A model generated the notes under the pieces. It saw only the letters and a list, made by a program, of their open reading frames with translations. It was not told where the DNA came from and searched no databases. 64,000 nucleotides of DNA from Tetrahymena thermophila SB210 (lineage: Eukaryota; Ciliophora; Oligohymenophorea; Hymenostomatida; Tetrahymenidae): assembly GCF_000189635.1 (NCBI RefSeq), contig NW_002476533.1, positions 1-64,000 of the forward strand, given 5' to 3'. Position numbers and translations under genes: made by a program. This document shows positions 49,697 through 63,100 of the stretch, one piece after another (the stretch's first letter is position 1; the number at the start of each line of letters is the position of its first letter).

Positions 49697-50387
49697 TTAT
49701 TTTTTCCTTCAAAAATATTGAGTAGCAATTTATGGAATTTAATTAATTAATATAATAATTTTCAAATATTAATTTATAAATTTGCTTTTATGAAGAGATA
49801 TCACAAAAAAATTAATTTAATATTCATTATTTAATTTTAATATTATTATTTAAATCTTATACTTAAAAATATAGTAGGTATTAGAGATGGGCAGTTAGTC
49901 ATATTAGAAAAAATTTTAGTAATTAATTATTAAAATAAAAAGTAAAATTTGATTTCTCCCTAAGGTTTAAATCATCGCATCTAATTAATCATGGTAAATA
50001 TAAAATAGATAAAAATTGATTGATGGATAATATTTAATATTAAAATCTAACTGGCATATAAAAGCTTGGGATTTACATAATTTAATAATATATAATATAA
50101 CACTAAAATTACAAATTATTTGATTTTTTTGGTGAAATCGGATGGCTGTCTGAAGAGGAATTAACCCATTTAAGTAAATAAACTTTTTTAATTTTAAATT
50201 TTTTTTATTTTTAAGCTATTTATTAACTTATAATAATATGAATTATAAAAATATATAAAACAATAATTAAATCTATCTTTTATAAAGGTTAAAAAAACTT
50301 TTTCAAAATATAATTTTATAAAACATATAATATTCAATTATTCAAACATTTAATATTTATTCATCTTTTTTCAGCACTCATTTATCA
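49697..50387. other. Spacer between LRR genes V and VI
   Basis: 49697-49760 is the LRR leader of gene V. At about 49884 is TAGAGATGGGCAGTTAGTCA, a hAT-like end motif also upstream of gene VI. 50140-50340 is the LRR 3' flank shared with genes II and VIII. The middle holds no supported gene. Confidence 0.6.
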
Positions 50388-53300
50388 TCAGACTTATATT
50401 TTAAAGATGACTAATCTTTTTGATTTAAGATACTTACTTTTTACTTCGAATTTTTATTATTGAAGCAACGAGTTATAACTTTTATTATAAATTTGTGTAA
50501 ATTTTAAATAAACGTTAAATAAAATAAACTTTTAAATTAAAAATTTAAAATACTAAAGAAAATAATATTAGTGGAATATAAAAATAAAAAAAATAAATCA
50601 TAAAAAATCTATCAAATAAATTAAAAGAGCTTTATTGTTTTAGATTAATTTTTATTATTAAAAATATCACAATCCAAAATAAATAAACTACTTTTACCTA
50701 AGATCAAGTTTCAAATTTGAGAGATTAATGCACTTTGCTAAAGCAGAACCTAAGCCTGATGCACCTTCATCACCAAATATATTCCTTCTTTTTATATATT
50801 GAAGAAAAAATAAATAAATAATTAATTAGTTATTTAGAAGGAAAAAATGAAGAAAAAATATTAATTAATAAGATTAATGAAAAATAAAAGCAAAAGTTAA
50901 AAATAAATAAATAAAATGATGAGCTAAATTAACAAAGAAAGAAGAAATAAAAGCAAGCAAACAAGCACAATAAAAAGAAAAAGAAAATAGAACTTTATTA
51001 TTTTAAATTCGTTTTATAATTAAAAATATCACAATCCAAAATAAATAAACTGTTTTTACCTAAGAATAAGTGTCAAATTTGAGAGATTAATGCACTTTGT
51101 TAAAGCAGAACCTAAGCCTGATGCACCTGTTGCACCAATTTAATTTTCACTATTTAAATATTGAAGAAAAAATAAATAAATAATTAATTAGTTATTTAGA
51201 AGGTAAAAATGAAGAAAAAATATTAATTAATAAGATTAAAGAAAAATAAAAGCAAAAGCTAAAAATAAATAAAATGATGAGTTTAATTAACAAAGAAAGA
51301 AGAAATAAAACTAAGCAAGCACAATAAAAAGAAAAAGAAAAATGAGCTTTATTATATTAAATTCGTTTTATAATTAAAACTATCACAATCCAAAATAAAT
51401 AAACTGTTTTTACTTAAGATTAAGTATCAAATTTGAGAGATTAATGCACTTTGCTAAAGCAGAACCTAAGTCTGATGCACCTGTTGTACCAATTTAATTT
51501 TCACTATTTAAATATTGAAGAAAAAATAAATAAATAATTAATTAGTTATTTAGAAGGAAAAAATGAAGAAAAAATATTAATTAATAAGATTAAAGAAAAA
51601 TAAAAGCAAAATTTAAAATAAATAAAATGATGAGTTAAATTAACAAAGAAAAAAGAAATAAAACTAAGCAAGCACAATAAAAAGAAAAAGGAAATAGAAC
51701 TTTATTATTTTAAATTCGTTTTATAATTAAAAATATCACAATCCAAAATAAATAAACTGTTTTTACCTAAGAATAAGTGTCAAATTTGAGAGATTAATGC
51801 ACTTTTCTAAAGCAGAACTTAATTCTGATGCACCTGTTGCACCAATTTAATTTTCACTATTTAAATATTGAAGAAAAAATAAATAAATAATTAATTAGTT
51901 ATTTAGAAGGAAAAAATGAAGAAAAAATATTAATTAATAAGATTAAAGAAAAATAAAAGCAAAATTTAAAATAAATAAAATGATGAGTTAAATTAACAAA
52001 GAAAGAAGAAATAAAACTAAGCAAGCACAATAAAAAGAAAAAGGAAATAGAACTTTATTATTTTAAATTCGTTTTATAATTAAAAATATCACAATCCAAA
52101 ATAAATAAACTGTTTTTACCTAAGAATAAGTGTCAAATTTGAGAGATTAATGCACTTTGCTAAAGCAGAAGCTAAGCCTGATGTACCTTCATCACCAATT
52201 TTATTCAAACTTTTTAAATATTGAAGAAAAATAAATATTTAATTAGTTATTTGAAGGAAAAAATGAAGAAAAAATATTAATTAATAAGATTAATGAAAAA
52301 TAAAAGCAAAATTTAAAAATAAATAAATAAAATGATGAGTTAAATTAACAAAGAAAGAAGAAATAAAAGCAAGCAAGCACACTAAAAGAAAAAGAAAAAT
52401 GAGCTTTATTATTTTAAATTTGTTTTATAATTAAAAATATCACAATCCAAAATAAATAAACTGTTTTTACCTAAGATCAAGTGTCAAATTTGAGAGATTA
52501 ATGCACTTTGCTAAAGCAGAACTTAAGCCTGATGCACCTATTGCACCAATTTAATTCAAACTTTTTGAATATTAAAGTAAAAATAAATAATTAATTAGTT
52601 ATTTAGAAGGAAAGAATGAAGAAAAAATATGAAATAATAAGACTAATGAAAAATAAAAGCAAAAGTTAAAAATAAATAAATAAAATGATGAGTTAAATTA
52701 ACAAAGAAAGAAGAATTAAAAGCAAGCACAATAAAAATAAAAATGAGCTTTATTATTTTAAATTCGTTTTATAATTAAAAATATCACAATCCAAAATAAA
52801 TAAAATGTTTTTACAAAAGATTAAGTGCCAAATTTGAGAGATTAATGCACTTTATTAAAGCAGAACCTAAGCCTGATGCACCTATTTCACCAATTTAATT
52901 GGACCTTTTTAAATATTGAAGAAAAAACAAATAATTAATTATTTATTTAGAAGGAAAAAATGAAGAAAAAATATGAAATAATAAGATTATTGAAAAATAA
53001 AATTTAAAATAAATAAAATGATGAGTTAAATTAACAAAGAAAGATGAAATAAAAGCTAGCAAGCACAATAAAAAGAAAAAGAAAAATGAGCTTTATTGTT
53101 TTAAATTCATTTTATAATTAAAAATATCACAATCCAAAATAAATAAACTGTTTTTACCTAAGATTAAGTGTCAAATTTGAGAGATTAATGCACTTTGCTA
53201 AAGCAGAACTTAAGTCTGATGCACCTGTTGCACCAATGTAATTGAACCTTTTTAAATATTGAAGAAAAAACAAATAATTAATTATTTATTTAGAAGGAAA

Positions 53301-54181
53301 AAATGAAGAAAAAATATGAAATAATAAGATTATTGAAAAATAAAAGCAAAATTTAAAATAAATAAAATGATGAGTTAAATTAACAAAGTAAGAAGAAATA
53401 AAAGCAAGCAAGCGCAATAAAAAGAAAAACAAAAATGAGCTTTATTGTTTTAAATTCATTTTATAATTAAAAATATCACAATCCAAAATAAATAAACTGT
53501 TTTTACTAAAGATCAAGTGTCAAATTTGAGAGATTAATGCACTTTGCTAAAGCAGAACCTAAGCCAGATGTACCTTTTGCACCAGTTTATTCGTATCTTT
53601 TTATGGAATAAAAAATATATAATTTATTAGTTAATTAGAAGGAAAAAATATGAAAAAATAAGATTAATTTAATTAATAATTAGTTAAAATAACAAAGAAA
53701 GAAAAGAAATAAAGCAAGCAAAATTAAAAGAAAAAGAAATCAAATAAACTAAAAGAGCTTTAATGTTATAAATTAATTTTTATAATTAAAAATATTACAA
53801 TCCAAAATAAACAAATTGTTATTATTAAGTGTATGTATTAATAGCAAAAAATGAAGAAAACCTATCAAATAATAAAAAATTCAAAATTGAAATGAAAATT
53901 AAGTTGAAATAGCTTACAATTTTTCTATAAATAGAAATTAATGAATAGTGGTGAGAATTTCTATTATAAAAATTGTTTTTTTAAATAAATTGAAAGTTAA
54001 AATAAAAAATTTTTAAATATTTTTATTTAAATATACTCTAGATTAATATGGAGAACTTAATGAGATTAAAGTGAAGAGTTTAAAAACTTTTTTTATTAAT
54101 AAAACAAATTTAAATGATATTAATAAAAAAATAAATAATTACTTCTTCTAATTTGTTGTATTATTTAATCTATTATATCAT
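50388..54181 (-). pseudogene. LRR gene VI, nine repeats, first exon frameshifted
   Basis: Exon 1 54037-54181 is 145 nt with the same missing base as gene V (T-run after TTTAAA), putting the remaining exons out of frame from the MIQQI start. LRR exons: 53507-53596, 53158-53247, 52815-52904, 52471-52560, 52120-52209, 51767-51856, 51414-51503, 51060-51149, 50698-50787, each 90 nt and open. Last exon 50388-50478 ends SKYLKSKRLVIFKIQV. The cassettes at 51060-51149 and 51767-51856 are close to identical, including introns, a sign of very recent copying. The residue after LTL is D, N or I. The gene is divergent from gene VII with only 371 bp between starts. Confidence 0.75.
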
Positions 54182-54552
54182 TTATTTTTTTTTTTCAAAA
54201 ATATTGAGTAGCAATTTATGGAATTTAATTAATTAATAAATATAGTAATTTTCAAATATTAATTTATAAATTTGCTTTTATGAAGAGATATCACAAAAAA
54301 ATTAATTTAATATTCATTATTAAATCTTAATATTATTATTTAAAATGTATACTTAAAAATATAGTAGGTATTAGAGATGGGCAGTTAGTCATATTTGAAA
54401 AAATTTTAGTAATTAATTAATGTCCTTAACTTTACACATTCTAAAAACTTTTCATTCTATGCATTTTGTTTAACCACCCTACATTATTTTTTTCTAATTA
54501 TAATTAATAAAATTTCCATAAATTTTTATTCAATATTTAAAGAATAAAATAA
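54182..54552. promoter_or_regulatory. Compact divergent promoter of LRR genes VI and VII
   Basis: Only 371 bp separate the two ATGs, so both promoters must lie here. Each side carries the family leader (AATTAATTAAATTCCATAAA-like block, TTCAATATTT, A-rich run, ATG). Between them is TAGAGATGGGCAGTTAGTCA (54371), shared with the region upstream of gene V. Confidence 0.6.
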
Positions 54553-57500
54553 ATGATATAATAGATTAAATATTACAACAAATTATAAGAAGTAATTATT
54601 TATTTTTTTATCAATATAGTTTAAATTTATTTTTACTAATATAAAAAGTTTTTAAACTCTTAACTTTAATCTCATTAGGTTCTCCATATTGATCTGAGGT
54701 ATATTTAACTAATTTATAAATGCTATTATTATAATTAATACTTTCTATATATTTAACTTTCAGTTCATTTAAAATATTATTTTTCGAATAGATATTATTA
54801 TTTATATTAATACTTTTATTTTATTTACAAATGTTTTTTTAGTTATTTTAACTAAAGTTTTATTATCCATTTATTATATTTGATATATTTTATTCATTTT
54901 TTCCTTCAAAACTTTAACTTGATAAAAAGAGTTTAATAGTTTCGGATTGTGATATTTTTACTTATAAAATTGAATTTAAAGCAATATAGCTCTTTTAATT
55001 TGTTTATTAGTTTTGTATTTCATTTACTTTTATTTTTCTTTTTTATTGTACTTGTGTTTAGTTTTCTTCTATTTTTCTTAATTTAACTCATTTTTTATTT
55101 TCAATATTCGCTTTTACTGTTAATTAACTAAATACTTATTATTTAATATTTTTTCTTCATAATTTCCTTCTAAATAAATAACTAATTAAATATTTTTTCT
55201 TCTATATTTAAAAAGTAAAAATAAAATTGGTGATTAAGATTCATAAGGCTTAAGTTCTGCTTTAGCAAATTGCACTAATCTCTCAAATTTGAAACTTTAT
55301 CTTTCGTAAATTTAGTTTATTTGTTTAGGATTGTGATATTTTTACTTATAAAATTGAATTTAAAACAATATAGTTCTTTAATTTGTTTATTAGTTTTTTA
55401 TTTGATTTATTTATCTTTCTTTTTTATTGTACTTGTATTTATTTTTATTCTATCTTTCTTAATATAACTCATTTTTTATTTTCAACGTTTGCTTTTATTA
55501 CTTATTAATTCATTCATTTTTTATTATTTCATATTTTTTCTTCATTTTTCCTTCTAATTAATTAATTAATTTTTATTTTTTCTTCAATATTTAAAAAGTA
55601 ACAATTAAATTGGTGATTAAAGTGCATCAGACATAGGTTTTGCTTTGGCAAATTGCAATAATCTCTCAAATTTGATACTTAATCTTGAGTAAATTCTGTT
55701 TATTTGTTTAGGATTGTGATATTTTTACTTATAAAATTGAATTTAAAACAATATAGTTCTTTAATTTGTTTATTAGTTTTTTATTTGATTTATTTATCTT
55801 TCTTTTTTATTGGACTTGTATTTATTTTTATTCTATCTTTCTTAATTTAACTGATTTTTTATTTTCAACGTTTGCTTTTATTACTTATTAATTCATTCAT
55901 TTTTTATTATTTCATATTTTTTCTTCATTTTTCCTTCTAATTAATTAATTAATTTTTATTTTTTCTTCAATATTTAAAAAGTAACAATTAAATTGGTGAT
56001 TAAAGTGCATCAGGCATAGGTTTTACTTTGGCAAATTGCAATAATCTCTCAAATTTGATACTTAATCTTCAGTAAATTCTGTTTATTTGTTTAGAATTGT
56101 GATATTTTTACTTATAAAATTGAATTTAAAAAAATATAGTTCTTTAATTTGTTTATTAGTTTTTTATTTGATTTATTTATCTTTCTTTTTTATTGGACTT
56201 GTATTTATTTTTATTCTATCTTTCTTAATTTAACTTTTTATTTTCAACGTTTGCTTTTATTACTTATTAATTCATTCATTTTTATTATTTCATATTTTTT
56301 TTTCATTTTTCCTTCTAATTAATTAATTCATTCATTCATTTTAATTTTTTCTTCAATATTTAAAAAGTAACAATTAAATTGGTGATTAAGGTGCATCAGG
56401 CATAGGTTTTGCTTTGGCAAATTGCAATAATCTCTCAAATTTGATACTTAATCTTGAGTAAATTCTGTTTATTTGTTTAGGATTGTGATATTTTTACTTA
56501 TAAAATTGAATTTAAAACAATATAGTTCTTTTATTTTGTTTATTAGCTTTTTATTTGATTTAATTTTTATTTTCTTTTTTATTGTACTTGTTTTTCTTTT
56601 TTTTCTATCTTTTTTAATTTAACTCATTTTTTTTATTTTATTGTTAGTTAATTCATTTCTTATTATTTCATATTATTTCTTCATTTTTTACTTCTAAATA
56701 ACTAATTAATTATATATTTTTTCTTCAATATTTAAAAAGTAATAATTATATTGGTGATTGTGGTGTATCAGGCTTAGGTTTTGCCTTAGTAAATTGCACT
56801 AATCTCTCAAATTTGACACTTAACCTTTTGTAAAAACAGTTTATTAGATTTGGACTGTGATATTTTTATTTATAAAATTGAATTTAAAACAATAAAGTTC
56901 TTTTAATTTGTTTGTAAGCTTTTTATTTGATTTATTTATCTTTTTTTTATTATTTTACTTGAGTTAATTTTTCTTCTATCTTTCTTAATTTAACTTTTTT
57001 TATTTTCAATATTTGCTTTTATTATTAATTCATTTATTTCTTATTTTTTCTTCATTTTTTCCTTTTAAATAATTAATTAATTATATATTTTTTCTTCAAT
57101 ATTTAAAAAGTTGGAACGAAATTAGTGCAATTGGTGCATCAGGCTTAGGTTCTGCTTTAGCAAAATGCACTAATCTCTCAAATTTGACACTTTATCTTGG
57201 GTAACTCAATTTATTTGTTTTTGATTGTGATATTTTTACTTAAAAAATTGAATTTAAAACAATATAGCCATTTTAATTTGCATTTAGCTTTTTATTTAAT
57301 GCATTTATCGTTTTTTTTTATTGTACTTGTGTTTATTTATTTTCTATCTTTCTTAATTTAACTTATTTTTTTATTTTCAATAATTGCTTTTATTATTTAT
57401 TCATTCATTTCTTATTTTTTCATATTTTTTCTTCATTTTTTCTTTCTAAATAATTAATTAATTAGTTATATTTTTTCTTCAATATTTAAAAAGCTGGAAT

Positions 57501-57909
57501 GAAATTGGTGATTAGGGTGTATTAGGCTTAGGTTCTTCTTTAGCAAATTGCACTAAACTCTCAAATTTGACACTTGATCTTATGTAAATTCAGTTTATTT
57601 GTTTTTGATTGTGATATTTTTACTTATAAAATTAAGTTTAAAACAATATTATAGCCTTTTAATTTAGTCTTTTGTTTGATTTATTTATTTATTTATCTTT
57701 TTTATTTTGAAACTACTATTTTTTTTTCTTTTATTAAAATAAAAACATAATTTTTAACTAGATAATTTAATTCTATTTAATTTTTTTAGTATTTTATTTT
57801 AATTTATATTAAAAGTGGAAGCTAAATCAATAAACCATAATAATTGAAATTAAAAAGCAAGTGTCTTAAATCAAAAAGATTAGTTGTGTTTGGAATACAT
57901 TTCAAATGA
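54553..57909 (+). CDS. LRR gene VII, complete
   Basis: Exon 1 54553-54698 (MIQQIKYYNKLQEV...HQVLHIDLR), LRR exons 55216-55305, 55599-55688, 55982-56071, 56368-56457, 56740-56829, 57111-57200, 57494-57583, last exon 57816-57909 ending KSKCLKSKRLVVFGIHFK. The total is 870 nt, 289 residues, all phase 2, no internal TGA. Seven repeats. Cassettes 2, 3 and 4 (55599-56460, period about 385 bp) are nearly identical over exon and intron. Its last exon also stays open for a long way in another frame, but the SKRLV frame is the one shared by every family member. Convergent with gene VIII across a 2.2-kb spacer. Confidence 0.85.
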
Positions 57910-59060
57910 TTATACTCAATAATTAAATAAAAAGTGTGATTAAATATAAAATATTTGTATAATAGAAAATAATATGTTTTATTAAATAATATATTGTAAT
58001 AACATAATTTAATCTTAAACATAAATAGATTTATTATTATTTTTACATATATGAATTTCATATTAATTTATTTATTTTAGGAACTTTATAGATAGCTTAT
58101 TAAATAAATGAAAATTCACAAATTAAATTAAATTTAATAAATAAATAAGTAAATAAGTAAATAAATAAATAAGTAAATAAGTAAATAAATGAATGAATGA
58201 ATTTCTCTAAAAGCAGGCCTCATTTTTAACCAAAAACAATGAAAGTTTTTAATCTTAAATATTATTTTCTATCATATTAAGGAATTTGAGGGGTTAAAAA
58301 TTGCAACCCCTAAATTTCTATTTATTTATCATAGAAATTAGATGCCATGATTGAAAACCTAATTTATAAATTAAATAGTGCTTTTTATTTTAACCTCAAT
58401 GACTTTTCACTTTACCAATGAGTGACTATTTTACTCAGATTTTGAAATTTTTGTAAGCCTTAGTGCAGCATTTTTTAAAAAAATCTAGCATACTAATTTT
58501 TAACTCTCATTTTACTTTGAGCATTACAATTATGCGTTTTAAAAAACTCTTTAATAAGTTTTCATTAATTTAAGAAACTAGTTAATTTTTATTACCTTTA
58601 TTTTGGAAAATTAAAAATTAACATAATCTAATAGGATATTATATTCTTAATTAAATTATTATTAATCCTTTTTATTTCAAAAGTCTTAATTTCTTTGATA
58701 CATAGACTAAATGATATAATTAGAGCTCATTATAAATTAATAATAAAGTCAACTTATAAATTATTATCATATTAATTAAATACCAATATCATAATAAATC
58801 ACAATTATTTCCAGTATATAAATTTTTAATTGTAAAATTTGTAATTACATAGCTATACTTATGTGTATTAACTATATAAATAAATTAATTTATTTTTTTT
58901 TGTTTTTTATTTTTATTTCTTTTTGATATTTTTTTTTTTACAAACTTAAATTAATTCAATTTTGTTTTTGTTTATTAATTTATTTACCGTATTACCTCTC
59001 AACCTCGTTCCTCAATGTGTGTACCGAATTTTTTGCCAGCTAGAGGTTTTTTATTAATAT
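57910..59060. other. Spacer with microsatellite and hairpin, no gene
   Basis: Downstream of LRR gene VII. A (TAAA/TAAG)n microsatellite lies at 58130-58195. 58283-58316 is an imperfect hairpin with arms AATTTGAGGGGTT and AACCCCTAAATT. Open frames are short. From about 58980 the sequence may belong to the hAT relic that follows. Confidence 0.55.
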
Positions 59061-59640
59061 TCAGAAAATGTGGTGAAAATTTATGCTGGTGAGGATTTAT
59101 GGTATATATTTTTTGTAATTAAGTTTAGAATCTATAAAAATTATGCATATTGTAATAAATTTTTAAAGTGTTAATGAAGCCCAATGATCAAAAGTTTTTT
59201 TAAAATCACTATTTTAAAGATTGAGTTTGCCTAGTTTTCCATACAGTAATTCTAATCTGATATTAAAAATCTATTTATTTTACATATACTATTATTTGTT
59301 GGGAGATAATTACTAACTAGTTTTGTTTAAAAAACTTCTAAATCTATCATTTTCTACAGTTTTATAAGATATAAAATCTTGATAAATTACTTAAGCAATA
59401 AGAAAGATTGTTTCTTCTTTTGTTAAAGAAAATAATAATTGCTTTATTTATTTTCTTAATTTTATTTTCTTGCTATTACTTTTTATTATACATTTAAACA
59501 AATATTTTTTCTTGCAAAGATTACAAAATGCCCACATTTCATTAACTTCTTCAATTTCTTTTGCTTAAATGCTGATTTTTTAAAAAATTATCTCTTTAAA
59601 ATCTCTATTTTCTCTTTTCTCAAGGTATAAGTAGAAGATT
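59061..59640 (-). mobile_element. hAT-family transposase fragment (degenerate)
   Basis: A TGA-free frame of about 190 codons in the ciliate code. Near its start, EMWAFCNLCKKKYLFKC recalls a BED zinc finger (C-x2-C, with the His part missing). Further on come TVENDRFRSFLNKTS and LSPNKQQYM, the order seen in hAT transposases, then FDHWASLTLQKFITICIIFI, matching the hAT segment around the first catalytic Asp (D-x-W-[TA]-S) and the following strand. It stops at TGA 59061-59063. It is far shorter than a 600-residue transposase and the parts are closer together than normal, so this is an internally deleted relic. It lies between convergent LRR genes VII and VIII. The assignment rests on motif resemblance only. 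Confidence 0.6.
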
Positions 59641-60155
59641 TATTATTATTATTTAAAGTAGATAAATTCAAAATTTAATTTAGAAATATATTTTTCTTTA
59701 AATAATTTTAATCAGATCCATTTTTTTCAATAAAATAATTAAAATTACTAAATATAAATGTCACATTATCATTAATTATTTAAAAATAATTATATCATAT
59801 AATTAGGTGCAAGATAATAAATAAAAAATAGGGAATAATACATAAATATATTATCACATTTAATTAGATTTATTTGAAAAATTTTTGTTTTTAGATTTTT
59901 AATTTTATGTAAAATGATTATAAATGTTAATTTGGTCTTAGGCGCTAGACCACCTTTTTCTTTATATATTATAAGCTATTTATTTATTAACTTATAAAAA
60001 TATGAATTATAAAAATATAAAAAACAATCATTAAATCTATCTTTTATTAAGGTTAAAAAAACTTTTTCAAAATATTATATTATAAAACATTTAATATTCA
60101 ATTATTCAAACATTTAATATTTATTCATCTTTTTTCACTACTTGTTTATCATCAA
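59641..60155. other. Spacer with 3' flank of LRR gene VIII
   Basis: AT-rich sequence with no gene. From about 59960 it is the LRR 3' flank that also follows genes II and VI. Confidence 0.55.
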
Positions 60156-63100
60156 TCAGAATTATATTTTAAAGACGACTAATCTTTTTGATTTAAGACA
60201 CTTACTTTCTACTTTGAATTTTTATTATTCATTCAAATAGCTATATCTTTTATTATAAATTTGTGTAAATTTTGAATTAACATTTAATAGAATAAACTTT
60301 TAAATTAAAAATTTAAATTAATAAATAAAATAATATTACTGGAATAAAAAAATAAAAAAAATAAATCATAAAAAAGCTATCAAATAAATTAAAAGAGCTT
60401 TATTGTTTTATATTAATTTTTGTAATTAAAAATATCACAATCCAAAATAAATAAACTGTTTTTACTTAAGTTCAAGTGTCAAATTTGAAAGATTAATGCA
60501 CTTTGCTATAGCAGAACCTAAGCCTGATGCACCTGTTGCACCAATTTAATTGTTACTTTTTAAATATTGAAGAAAAAATAAGTAATTAATTAATTAGTTA
60601 TTTAGAAGGAAAAAATGAAGAAAAAATATGAAATAATAAGACTAATGAAAAATAAAAGCAAAAGTTAAAAATAAATAAATAAAATGATGAGCTAAATTAA
60701 CAAAGAAAAAAAAATATAAGCAATCAAGCACAATAAAAAGAAAAAGAAAAATGAGCTTTATTGTTTTAAATTTGTTATATAATTAAAAATATCACAGTTT
60801 AAAATAAATAAACTGTTTTTACCCAAGCAAAAGTGTCAAATTTGAGAGATTAATGCACTTTGCTAAAGCAAAACCTAAGCCTGATGCACCTGTTGCACCA
60901 ATTTAATTTCCACTTTTTAAATATTGAAGAAAAAATAAGTAATTAATTAATTAGTTATTTAGAAGGAAAAAATGAAGAAAAAATATGAAATAATAAGACT
61001 AATGAAAAATAAAAGCAAAAGTTAAAAAAAAATAAAATGATGAGCTAAATTAACAAAGAAAGAAGAAATAAAAGCAAACAAGCAAGCAAGCACAATAAAA
61101 AGAAAAAGAAAAATGAGCTTTATTGTTTTAAATTTGTTATATAATTAAAAATATCACAATTTAAAATAAATAAACTGTTTTTACTATAGATTAAGTGCCA
61201 AATTTGAGAGATTAATGCACTTTGCTAAAGCAGAACCTAAGCCTGATGCACCTGTTTCACCAATTTAATTGTTACTTTTTAAATATTGAAGAAAAAATAA
61301 ATAAATGATTAATTAGTTATTTAGAAGGAAAAAATGAAGAAATAAAACCAAACAAGCAAGCAAGCACAATAAAAAGAAAAAGAAAAATGAGCTTTATTGT
61401 TTTAAATTTGTTATATAATTAAAAATATCACAATTTAAAATAAATAAACTGTTTTTACCAAAGCACAAGTGCCAAATTTGAGAGATTAATGCACTTTGCT
61501 AAAGCATAACCTAAGCCTGATGCACCTGTTGCACCAATTTAATTGTTACTTTTTAAATATTGAAGAAAAAATAAATAATTAATTAATTAGTTATTTAGAA
61601 GGAAAAAATGAAGAAAAAATATGAAATAATAAGACTAATGAAAAATAAAAGCAAAAGTTAAAAATAAATAAATAAAATGATGAGCTAAATTAACAAAGAA
61701 AAAAAAATATAAGCAATCAAGCACAATAAAAAAAAAAAGAAAAATGAGCTTTATTGTTTTGAATTTGTTTTATAATTAAAAATATCACAATTTAAAATAA
61801 ATAAACTGTTTTTACACAAGATCAAGTGTCAAATTTGAGAGACTAATGCACTTTGCTAAAGCAGAACCTAAGCCTGATGCACCATCATCAGCAATTTTAT
61901 TGTAACTTTTTAAATATTGAAGAAAAAATAAATAAATAATTAATTAGTTATTTAGAAGGAAAAAATGAAGAAAAAATATGAAATAATAAGACTAATGAAA
62001 AATAAAAGCAAAAGTTAAAAATAAATAAATAAAATGATGAGCTAAATTAACAAAGAAAGAAGAAATAAAACCAAACAAGCAAGCACAATAAAAAGAAAAA
62101 GAAAAATGAGCTTTATTGTTTTAAATTTGTTATATAATTAAAAATATCACAGTTTAAAATAAATAAACTGTTTTTACCCAAGCGAAAGTGTCAAATTTGA
62201 GAGATTAATGCACTTTGCTAAAGCAGAACCTAAGCCTGATGTACCTTCAACACCAATTTAATTTTCACTTTTTAAATATTGGAGAAAAAATAAATTAATA
62301 ATTAATTAGTTATTTAGAAGGAAAAAATGAAGAAAAAATATGAAATAATAAGATTAATGAAAAATAAAAGCAAAAGTTAAAAATAAATAAATAAAATGAT
62401 GAGCTAAATTAACAAAGAAAAAAAAATATAAGCAATCAAGCACAATAAAAAGAAAAAGAAAAATGAGCTTTATTGTTTTAAATTTGTTATATAATTAAAA
62501 ATATCACAATTTAAAATAAATAAACTGTTTTTACTATAGATTAAGTGTTAAATTTGAGAGATTAATGCACTTTGCTAAAGCATAACCTAAGCCTGATGCA
62601 CCTGTTGCACCAATTAAATTGTTACTTTTTAAATATTGAAGAAAAAATAAATAAATAATTTGTTATTTAGAAGGAAAAAATGAAGAAAAAATATGAAATA
62701 ATAAGATTAATGAAAAATAAAAGCAAAAGTTAAAAATAAATAAATAAAATGATGAGCTAAATTAACAAAGAAAGAAGAAATAAAATCTAGCAAGCATAAT
62801 AAAAAGAAAAAGAAAATAGAGTTTTATTATTTTAAATTCGTTTTATAATTAAAAATATCACAATTTAAAATAAATAAACTGTTTTTACCTAAGATCAAGT
62901 GCCAAATTTGAGAGATTAATGCACTTTGCTATAGCAGAACCTAAGCCTGATGCACCTGTTACACCAATTTAATTGCTACTTTTTAAATATTGAAGAAAAA
63001 ATAAATAATTAATTTGTTATTTAGAAGGAAAAAATGAAGAAAAAATATGAAATAATAAGACTAATGAAAAATAAAAGCAAAAGTTAAAAATAAATAAATA

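Noticed and set aside
57822..58061. Minus-strand 79-residue frame
   Set aside because: Antisense to the last exon and 3' flank of LRR gene VII; composition is AT-rich noise.
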